Source: an uncultured Variovorax sp. (GTDB lineage Bacteria > Pseudomonadota > Gammaproteobacteria > Burkholderiales > Burkholderiaceae). Taken from it: DNA of 9,499 bases. The translations under genes were made by a program, and so were the position numbers. The stretch spans positions 1 through 9,499 of the forward strand of contig CAMLCW010000199.1 in assembly GCA_946478645.1 (NCBI GenBank), written 5' to 3'. Below the pieces are notes generated by a model. That model saw only the letters and a list, made by a program, of their open reading frames with translations. It had not been told where the DNA came from and did no database searches. Positions 1-5,557 of the stretch are shown piece by piece. Within the stretch, counting starts at the first letter, position 1; the number at the start of each line of letters is the position of its first letter.

Positions 1-4
1 CAGG

Positions 5-685
5 TCAGTTCGCCGCAAAGCAGTACATCAGCCCGGCGCTGCCGCTCATCTTCAGTTGGTCGACGCTGCAGCCGCGCGTGCCGTGCGAAGAGTTCCACGA
101 GGCATTGGCGACGGGATCGGGATTGGTGCCCTTGTGGTCGTGATGACCCACGATGGCGGAGCCGCCGTCGCTTCGGGTCCAGTTGCCGCAGGTGGTGTCC
201 TTGCCGGAATCGGGCACGGCCACGGTGCCGTCAGGGCGCGAGCCGGTGAGGATGTCGTGGCGGTTGACCGGATCGCCGAAGCCGGAGACAACCTCGCCCT
301 TCTCGGTCAGTGAGGTGTCCTTGCCGACCTTGGCGTTGGCGCTGTGCAGGTCGGCCACGCTGGTGGCGACGACAACGCCCTTGGCATTGGTCCACGGGCC
401 GGTGCCGATCCGGTCGCGCGCATTGACCGCCGGCTGCCCGTTGGCCGCGACGGTGCTCAGATAAGCACGCCACGTCTTGTTGCCCGCCCCGGCGCTCGTG
501 GCGAGCGACTGGCAGAAGCGGTCGGCGCCGGCCAGGCCGCCGAGGTCGCCGCCCTTGCCCGGGTTGGCGCTCGTGATGAAGAAGCTCATCGACTTGCCGC
601 TCGATGAACCCATGGCACTGCAACCGACGATCAGGGCGGTGGCTGCGACGGCGGCGCCAGCGGAAAGAAACAAGCGAGTGGGCAT
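5..685 (-). CDS. Outer-membrane lipoprotein with DUF1554/endostatin-like (lectin-type) domain
   Basis: This is a complete 226-residue protein. The N-terminus is a lipoprotein signal: R4, a hydrophobic stretch, then the lipobox I19-V20-G21-C22. Residue +2 after the cysteine is Ser, not Asp, so outer-membrane sorting is expected. After a Ser/Gly linker the domain begins with a FFITSANPGKGGDLGGLAGA-like segment followed by FCQSLA, then TWRAYLST and RIGTGPW, and later TCGNWTRS, GHHDH, WNSSHG, GCS and a closing GLMYCFA. This order resembles the DUF1554/endostatin-like fold that databases often label lectin. Apart from the lipid-bearing C22 there are four cysteines, enough for two disulfides as in endostatin. 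The start is supported by AGGAG (plus-strand CTCCT, 693-697) seven bases upstream. The gene diverges from the secretion operon, so a shared role is possible but unproven. Ligand and function are unknown; the family call is from memory of motifs. Confidence 0.8.
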   Translation of the reverse strand: MPTRLFLSAGAAVAATALIVGCSAMGSSSGKSMSFFITSANPGKGGDLGGLAGADRFCQSLATSAGAGNKTWRAYLSTVAANGQPAVNARDRIGTGPWTNAKGVVVATSVADLHSANAKVGKDTSLTEKGEVVSGFGDPVNRHDILTGSRPDGTVAVPDSGKDTTCGNWTRSDGGSAIVGHHDHKGTNPDPVANASWNSSHGTRGCSVDQLKMSGSAGLMYCFAAN

Positions 686-690
686 CGTGA

Positions 691-712
691 GGCTCCTGGC
701 AGTGTTGGAGCC
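691..712 (-). promoter_or_regulatory. Hairpin covering the lipoprotein ribosome binding site
   Basis: On the minus strand GGCTCC and GGAGCC form a perfect 6-bp stem with a 10-base loop. The 3' arm contains the AGGAG Shine-Dalgarno of the lipoprotein gene (plus-strand CTCCT, 693-697). If it folds in the mRNA, the ribosome binding site would be at least partly hidden, which suggests translational control. The inverted repeat is seen directly; the regulatory role is inference. Confidence 0.4.
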
Positions 713-772
713 GGGAGGCTACCGCACCGGCGGGTCAGCGGCAACCCAGGCGTGGCGCATCAACGCCGGTTC

Positions 773-800
773 AAGGCCTCTCCCCTGGGAGGCCTTTTTT
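773..800 (+). terminator. Rho-independent terminator hairpin, rightward
   Basis: AAGGCCTC (773-780) and GAGGCCTT (789-796) are perfect complements. The stem can extend inward by a T-G and a C-G pair, leaving a CCCT loop, and a T-run (795-800) follows at once. This is a textbook intrinsic terminator for rightward transcription. No rightward gene ends to its left in this window, because the neighbour at 5-685 runs left. It therefore ends an unseen transcript, acts as an attenuator in the tpsB leader, or blocks read-through into the operon. Read leftward the hairpin is followed by TTGAACC, a poor U-tract. Confidence 0.75.
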
Positions 801-833
801 CTTGATGAAGTTTTTATGACAAACCGCAGTCGT

Positions 834-866
834 TGCGTACGCCACGCGTCTAGGTAACCGTACGCA
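834..866. promoter_or_regulatory. Paired CGTACGC motifs, possible operator
   Basis: TGCGTACG (834-841) and CGTACGCA (859-866) are perfect 8-bp inverted copies separated by 17 bases. The heptamer CGTACGC also occurs directly at 836-842 and 859-865, 23 bp apart, about two helical turns. The left copy sits in the palindrome GCGTACGC, the right in CGTACG. Position 70-100 bases before tpsB fits a dimeric-regulator site, but no regulator family is recognised. It could equally be an RNA hairpin. I saw no convincing -35/-10 pair in the region. Confidence 0.3.
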
Positions 867-879
867 GCAGCGACATCAA

Positions 880-920
880 GGCTCTCCATCATGAGCCGCT
901 GCAAGCGAGCTTCATCCTAG
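880..920 (+). promoter_or_regulatory. Leader hairpin and 9-codon upstream ORF before tpsB
   Basis: GGCTC (880-884) pairs with GAGCC (893-897), and GCAGC (867-871) can pair outside it with GCTGC (898-902). An ATG at 891 opens a nine-codon frame, MSRCKRASS, that stops at TAG 918-920, fifteen bases before the tpsB ATG at 936. AAGG at 878-881 could serve as a weak ribosome site. The pieces are seen directly. That they form a leader peptide or translational switch is speculation, since such short ORFs arise by chance. Confidence 0.2.
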
Positions 921-935
921 AGAACCGGGCAGCAA

Positions 936-2537
936 ATGCATGACATGAAGAAGAGCCGGCCGCCGATGCGCTGGGGCGCGGTGTGCCTTGCGGCGATGGC
1001 GTTGGCGGTGCAAGCGACACAGGCGGCGGAGGTCGCCGAACCCGTGCGCAAGGTCGACATCGCCGAGTACATCGTGCGCGGCAACACCGTGCTCGATGCG
1101 CGCGCCATCGAGAAGGCCGTCACACCCTTCCTCGGGCCCGAGCGCACGCTCAAGGACGTGGAGGCCGCGCGCGACGCGCTGCTCGCGGCCTACCAGGCGG
1201 CGGGCTACCAGTCGGTGTACGTCGACCTGCCCGAGCAGCAGGTGACCGAGGGCGTGGTGTTCCTGCAGGTCAACGAGACCCGCGTGGGCCGCGTGCGCGT
1301 GGTGGGCGCCGAATACAACTCGCCGCTCGACGTGCGCGACCAGGTGCCGGCGCTGAAGGAGGGCGGCGTGCCCGACTTCAACCGCGCGCAGGCCGAGCTC
1401 GCGGCGCTCAACCGCGGCCCGAAGCGGCAGGTGATGCCGCTGGTGCGCCAGGGCGCGATGCCGGGCACGATGGACGTCGACCTCAAGGTGCAGGATTCGA
1501 GCCCGTGGCGCGCCAGCGTCGGCCTCAACAACGACTACAGCGCCGACACGCGCAAGCTGCGCGCCTCGGCCTCGCTGGGCCACGACAACCTCTGGCAGCT
1601 GGGCCACAGCGCCTCGCTCAGCTTCTTCGGCGCGCCGCAGGACCTGAACCAGACCCAGGTGTTCTCGGCCTCGTATGCGGCGCCCATCGCGGACACCGCA
1701 TGGAGCGTGGAAGCCACCGCCTTCGTGTCCGACAGCAACGTGGCCACCGTGGGCGGCACCGACGTGCTCGGCAAGGGCCACTCGATCGGCCTGAAGGCGA
1801 CCTACACGGTGCCGAACGCGGGCAACTGGTGGCATGCGTTCAGCGTGGGCATCGACTTCAAGAACAACAAGGAAGCGCTGAGCCTCAACGGCACGGCCGA
1901 CACCGTGCCGCTCAAGTACGCGCCGATCACGCTGTCGTACACGGGCTTCCGCCAGTCGGAAAAGAGCCAGTACGGCGTGGGCGTCTCGCTGGTGGCGGGC
2001 ACCAGCAGCTCGTTCAACTACGGCAGCGACTGGGCCGCGTTCGACTACAAGCGCTACAAGGCCTCGCCGAGCTTCATGGTGCTCAAGGCCGACCTCAACG
2101 GCACCCACACCTTCGGCGGCGGCCAGCAGCTGTCCTTCCGCTTCAACGGGCAGATCACCGATTCGCCGCTGGTGTCGAGCGAGCAGATCGCCGGCGGCGG
2201 CATGAACTCGGTGCGCGGCTACCTGTCGGCCGAAGCCACCGGCGACTACGGCGTGGTCGGCTCGGTCGAGCTGCGCAGCCAGCCGCTGACCTTTCTTGGC
2301 AGCGCGGTCGAGAACTGGCGTGTCTATGCCTTCGCCGACGCGGCGCGGCTGCGCCTGAAGAGCCCGCTGCCCGAGCAGGACGACCGCTTCTCGCTGTATT
2401 CGGTGGGCCTGGGCACCACCTTCAAGGTCGGCACGTACCTGGCGGGCCGCGTCGACATCGGCTATCCGCTGGTCGACGGCCCGCGCACCCGCAAGCACGA
2501 CACCCGCGTGAACTTCAGCCTCACCGCGAGCTATTGA
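936..2537 (+). CDS. ShlB/FhaC/HecB-type two-partner secretion outer-membrane transporter (TpsB)
   Basis: This 533-residue Omp85-superfamily barrel should export a TpsA exoprotein across the outer membrane. A signal peptide covers roughly residues 4-30 (KK, R8, R12, then a hydrophobic core, cleavage near residues 27-31). POTRA1 spans about 42-113 (EYIVRGNTVLD start) and POTRA2 about 115-185 (GRVRVVGAEYN start). The barrel runs from W191 to the terminal Tyr. The loop-6 hallmark VRGY is at 426-429 and a matching FADA strand motif at 466-469. The length suits a 16-stranded barrel. Only about ten mature residues precede POTRA1, so the H1 plug helix and linker of FhaC are missing. ATG 936 and ATG 945 (MKKS) are both possible starts; neither has a strong Shine-Dalgarno. 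No TpsA gene is in the window. The gene leads an operon containing its own ExbB/ExbD/TonB-like genes. Confidence 0.9.
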   Translation: MHDMKKSRPPMRWGAVCLAAMALAVQATQAAEVAEPVRKVDIAEYIVRGNTVLDARAIEKAVTPFLGPERTLKDVEAARDALLAAYQAAGYQSVYVDLPEQQVTEGVVFLQVNETRVGRVRVVGAEYNSPLDVRDQVPALKEGGVPDFNRAQAELAALNRGPKRQVMPLVRQGAMPGTMDVDLKVQDSSPWRASVGLNNDYSADTRKLRASASLGHDNLWQLGHSASLSFFGAPQDLNQTQVFSASYAAPIADTAWSVEATAFVSDSNVATVGGTDVLGKGHSIGLKATYTVPNAGNWWHAFSVGIDFKNNKEALSLNGTADTVPLKYAPITLSYTGFRQSEKSQYGVGVSLVAGTSSSFNYGSDWAAFDYKRYKASPSFMVLKADLNGTHTFGGGQQLSFRFNGQITDSPLVSSEQIAGGGMNSVRGYLSAEATGDYGVVGSVELRSQPLTFLGSAVENWRVYAFADAARLRLKSPLPEQDDRFSLYSVGLGTTFKVGTYLAGRVDIGYPLVDGPRTRKHDTRVNFSLTASY

Positions 2538-2610
2538 TCCGCACGGCCTTCCTTCCACTTCCTTTCCTTCTTTTTCCTCTCTCTCTACGAGCTTTCCGGA
2601 GAACCCTGTC
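2538..2610 (+). other. Polypyrimidine leader between tpsB and the exbB-like gene
   Basis: The largest gap inside the operon carries a nearly uninterrupted C/T run from about 2549 to 2587, which stands out against the G-rich coding sequence. A GGAGAA ribosome site follows at 2598-2603, eight bases before ATG 2611. An unstructured pyrimidine tract could help ribosome protein S1 binding or serve Rho; no terminator hairpin is visible. Function is inferred only. Confidence 0.4.
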
Positions 2611-4413
2611 ATGCGACGCATTCTTTTCATCGTGCTCACGCTGCTGAGCACGCTCTTGCCGGGCCTGGCCCACGCCTGGTGGCAGGCCGAATGGGCCTAC
2701 CGCAAACCCGTCACCATCGACGGCGGCCCGCAGGCCGGCGCGATCGGCAGCGATGCCGGCCGCGCGCCGGTGCTGGTTCGCCTGCACACGGGCAACTTCA
2801 AGTTCGAGGGCGTGAGCGAGACCGGCGCCGACCTGCGCTTCGTGGCGGGCGACGACAAGACCGTGCTGAACCACCAGATCGAGCAGTTCGATCCGCTGCT
2901 GGGCATGGCGCTGGTCTGGGTCGACGTGCCCAACGTCTCGGCCGGCACGCCGCAGAAGCTGTGGATGTACTACGGCAACCCGAAGGCACCCGCATCGGGC
3001 AACGGCCAGCGCAGCTTCGACCCCGACTACACGCTGGTCTACCACTTCGCCGAGGCGGCGGTGCCGCCGCGCGACACCACCGCCTACGGCAACCACGGCC
3101 AGACGGCGGCGGTGCCGGTCGAAGGCACGGTCATCGGCAAGGGCGCGCAGCTCGGCAGCGGCGCGCTGATGCTGCCCGCGACGCCGTCGCTGGCGGTGGC
3201 GGCCGGCGGTGCGCTGACCTTCTCGGCCTGGGTGCGACCCGATTCGCTCGGCGCCAGCCAGGCGATCTATGCGCGCCGCGACGGCGCGGGCGAACTCGTG
3301 GTGGGCATCGACCAGGGCGTGCCCTTCGTGCAGGTCAACGGCCAGCGCAGCACGCCGGGCCAACCGATCCAGGCCGGGCAGTGGTCGCACCTCGCGGTCA
3401 AGGCCGAAGGCGAGAGCGTGGCGCTGTACGTGGGCGGCCGGCCCACCGTGACGCTCGCGGCCAGACTGCCGGCGCTGAACAGCGCGGCCGCGCTGGGCGC
3501 CGATGCGCCCGCGGCCCCTGCCGCACCGGGTGCCGCCGCCGCGGCCGGCTTCGCGCCTTTCACCGGCGCAGTCGACGAAGTGCGCCTCTCGAAGGTGGCG
3601 CGCGCCGACGCGCTGCTGCTGGCCGATGCCGTGTCGCAGGGCGCGGAGTCGCGCCTCACGGTGTTCGGCGCCGACGAGCAGCAGGCCGGCAAGAGCCACT
3701 TCGGCTACATCCTGGCCGCGATGCCGCTGGACGCCTGGATCGTCGTCGGCCTGCTGGGCCTGATGATGGTGCTGTCGTGGGCCATCATGATCGGCAAGGG
3801 CCGCAGCTACGGCGCCACCTCGCGCGCCAACGCGGCCTTCATCGGCCACTTCCGCGAAGCCGCGGGTGCGCCGCTCGACCGCCTCGCCGTGAGCAACACC
3901 GTGCCCGAGCAGGTGCGCGCCGACTCGTCGCTGTGGCGCCTGTACGAAGTGGCGATCGACGAGATGCGCCGCCGCCATGACCGCGGCTACGACTTGAGCG
4001 CGGTGTCGAGCGCCACCATCGGCGCGATCCGCGCCGCCATGGACGGCGTGATGGTGCGCGAGACCGAGCGCATGTCCAAGCGCATGAACTGGCTGTCGAC
4101 CACCATCGAGGGCGCGCCCTACGTGGGCCTGTTCGGTACCGTGATCGGCATCATGCTGGTGTTCGTGGTGGCGGCCATGGCCGGCGCGGTGGACATCAAC
4201 TCGGTGGCGCCCGGCATGGCGGCGGCGCTGCTGTGTACCGCGGCCGGCCTGGGCGTCGCGATCCCGGCGCTGTTCGGCTACAACTGGCTGGCCTCGCGCT
4301 CCGACGCGATCGGCGCCGACATGGCCGTGTTCGTCGACGAGTTCGTCACGCGCCTGGCCGAAGAGCAGGGCGAGGGCCGCTCGCTGCCCGTGGCCGTGGC
4401 CAAGCGCGCCTGA
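2611..4413 (+). CDS. DUF2341-LamG-MotA/TolQ/ExbB fusion: motor stator subunit with periplasmic lectin-like head
   Basis: This 600-residue protein has a Sec signal peptide (1-22, cleavage AHA|WW). A DUF2341 domain follows (about 23-140, opening WWQAEWAYRKPVTI). A LamG/concanavalin-like jelly roll spans about 145-335, with LTFSAWVRP near 202, WSHLAV, and a closing FTGAVDEVRL at 317-326. Residues 299-313 are an Ala/Pro insert within it. An ExbB domain comes last: TM1 about 374-395, a cytoplasmic loop, TM2 about 504-527 with LFGTVIG (T510), and TM3 about 534-560 (PGMAAALLCT, then GVAIPA; T543). Ordinary ExbB is about 240 residues. The two TM threonines of ExbB are kept, but the TM3 glutamate (E176 of E. 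coli ExbB) aligns with A538. Topology puts the lectin-like part in the periplasm, comparable in layout to Vibrio TtpC, though with a different head. It is expected to form the pentameric proton channel with the following ExbD. The ribosome site GGAGAA supports the start. Confidence 0.88.
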   Translation: MRRILFIVLTLLSTLLPGLAHAWWQAEWAYRKPVTIDGGPQAGAIGSDAGRAPVLVRLHTGNFKFEGVSETGADLRFVAGDDKTVLNHQIEQFDPLLGMALVWVDVPNVSAGTPQKLWMYYGNPKAPASGNGQRSFDPDYTLVYHFAEAAVPPRDTTAYGNHGQTAAVPVEGTVIGKGAQLGSGALMLPATPSLAVAAGGALTFSAWVRPDSLGASQAIYARRDGAGELVVGIDQGVPFVQVNGQRSTPGQPIQAGQWSHLAVKAEGESVALYVGGRPTVTLAARLPALNSAAALGADAPAAPAAPGAAAAAGFAPFTGAVDEVRLSKVARADALLLADAVSQGAESRLTVFGADEQQAGKSHFGYILAAMPLDAWIVVGLLGLMMVLSWAIMIGKGRSYGATSRANAAFIGHFREAAGAPLDRLAVSNTVPEQVRADSSLWRLYEVAIDEMRRRHDRGYDLSAVSSATIGAIRAAMDGVMVRETERMSKRMNWLSTTIEGAPYVGLFGTVIGIMLVFVVAAMAGAVDINSVAPGMAAALLCTAAGLGVAIPALFGYNWLASRSDAIGADMAVFVDEFVTRLAEEQGEGRSLPVAVAKRA

Positions 4414-4425
4414 GCCCGCAACGCC

Positions 4426-4839
4426 ATGGCCCACAGTGCAGCCAAGTTCGCCGTGCGCAAGCGCACGGGCGGCATCAACATCACGCCCTTCGTCGACGTG
4501 CTGCTGGTGGTGCTGGTGATCTTCATCCTCACCAGCAACGCCAGCATCCCGGGCATCAAGGTCGACCTGCCGAAGGCCAGTGCCTCGGTCGCGCTCGAGA
4601 AGCCGAAGACGAAGGCCATCACCATCGACAACGCGGGCAACGTGTTCCTCGACGCCTATCCGGTGACGCTGCCCGAGCTCGAGGAGCGCCTGCGCACCGA
4701 GAAGGCGCTCGCGCCCGACTTTCCGGTGATCGTGCGCGGCGACGCGAGCGTGCAGTACGCCAAGGTGGTCGACGTGCTCGACCTGCTGCGTCGCATCGAG
4801 CTCAACCAGATCGGCCTCGTGACCGGCAAGCAGAAGTGA
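4426..4839 (+). CDS. exbD: ExbD/TolR-type biopolymer transport protein
   Basis: This 137-residue protein has the usual length and build: a short basic cytoplasmic tail (R11, K12, R13), one membrane segment at about 22-42, and a periplasmic domain. The family signature INITPFVDVLLVVLVIF is intact and places the proton-carrying aspartate at D24, equivalent to D25 of E. coli ExbD. The periplasmic domain follows the normal pattern (ITIDNAGNVFLD, then a segment ending VIVRGDASVQYAKVVDVLDLL). It should dimerise inside the ExbB-like pentamer of the preceding gene, which ends 12 bases upstream. No clear Shine-Dalgarno precedes ATG 4426, so translation is probably coupled to the upstream gene. ExbD and TolR cannot be separated by sequence alone; the adjoining tonB-like gene favours ExbD. 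Confidence 0.93.
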   Translation: MAHSAAKFAVRKRTGGINITPFVDVLLVVLVIFILTSNASIPGIKVDLPKASASVALEKPKTKAITIDNAGNVFLDAYPVTLPELEERLRTEKALAPDFPVIVRGDASVQYAKVVDVLDLLRRIELNQIGLVTGKQK

Positions 4840-4849
4840 GGAGCGGAGC

Positions 4850-5557
4850 GTGAAACCCCGCGATCCGACCACCGCCGGCTTCTGGCGCCGCTGGGGCGGC
4901 ACGGCCATCGGCCTGGCGGTCTTCGCCGCGCTGGTGGCGCTGGTGTGGCACCTGCTGTCCGACACCGCGAGCACCAAGCGCGTGGTGGCCGATGCGCCGA
5001 TGCTGATGCTGCCGCCACCGCCCCCACCACCGCCGCCCGAGCCCGAGAAGCTGCCCGAACCCGAGCCGGAGAAGGTCAAGCCCGAGGTGGTCGAGCCCGA
5101 GCCCAAGCCCATCGAGCCGCTCGAAGCGCCCAAGGACGACGCGCCGCCCAGCCCCTCGAAGGACCTGGGCGACCCGGTGACCATGGACAGCGCGGGCGAA
5201 GCCGGCAACGACGCCTTCGGCATCCAGGCCGGCAGCGGCGGCGGCATGAGCGGCACCGGCGCCGGTGGCGGCGGCCTGGGCAGCGGCTCGTATGCGCGCT
5301 ACGTGTCGAGCCTGCTGCAGCAGGCCCTGTCGCGCGATGCGCGCACGCGCCAGCTGGTGTTCGACGACATCCAGATCGACCTGTGGCTGGGCGCCGACGG
5401 CCGGGCCACGCGGGTCCAGCTGGTGCGCGGCACCGGCACCAGCGACATCGACGACGCGGTGCTCACCCTCGTGCGCAACCTCGACCGGCTCGACGAGAAG
5501 CCGCCGGCGTCGCTGCGCTTTCCGATGCGCGTGTCCATGAAGGGACGCCGGCCATGA
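4850..5557 (+). CDS. TonB-like energy transducer
   Basis: This 235-residue protein should link the ExbB/ExbD motor to the outer membrane. It has a basic N-terminus (R4, R13, R14), one membrane segment at about 16-36, a run of nine prolines (55-63) and Pro/Glu/Lys repeats to about residue 105, as in TonB periplasmic spacers. A Gly/Ser-rich linker (about 124-147) leads to a C-terminal TonB_C/TonB_2-like domain (148-235) with the pattern LVFDDIQIDLWLGADGRATR, then DIDDAVL. The SxxxH motif of the E. coli TonB membrane helix is absent; the only nearby histidine is H34 at the periplasmic edge. The YP motif of the TonB C-terminus is also absent. The GTG start is firm: GAGGAG (4838-4843) overlaps the exbD stop and lies six bases upstream. 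The gene overlaps the porin by four bases. Its outer-membrane partner is not evident, as no TonB-dependent receptor is nearby. Confidence 0.82.
   Translation: MKPRDPTTAGFWRRWGGTAIGLAVFAALVALVWHLLSDTASTKRVVADAPMLMLPPPPPPPPPEPEKLPEPEPEKVKPEVVEPEPKPIEPLEAPKDDAPPSPSKDLGDPVTMDSAGEAGNDAFGIQAGSGGGMSGTGAGGGGLGSGSYARYVSSLLQQALSRDARTRQLVFDDIQIDLWLGADGRATRVQLVRGTGTSDIDDAVLTLVRNLDRLDEKPPASLRFPMRVSMKGRRP

Noticed and set aside
719..904. 61-codon minus-strand ORF across the divergent region
   Set aside because: It runs through the terminator hairpin and the paired motifs, has no clear ribosome site and no recognisable sequence.
686..935. Sigma-70 promoters in the divergent region (TTGTCA on the minus strand, TTGATG and TTGCGT on the plus strand)
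   Set aside because: Each -35-like hexamer lacks a -10 partner at acceptable spacing, so no promoter is called although both genes must have one.
912..2651. Long antisense open frame over tpsB, with similar ones at 2521-5256 and 5299-7746
   Set aside because: They mirror the GC-rich codon pattern of the sense genes, consist of low-complexity Arg/His/Ala/Gly sequence, and show no domain.
3505..3549. Ala/Pro low-complexity run in the LamG region as a possible frameshift scar
   Set aside because: The frame stays open and the closing LamG strand (FTGAVDEVRL) follows in frame, so it is a loop insertion rather than damage.
4945..5553. Upstream in-frame extension of the porin gene
   Set aside because: It lies entirely inside the tonB-like gene in another frame and is Arg/Ala-rich nonsense; the signal peptide and family similarity begin after 5554.
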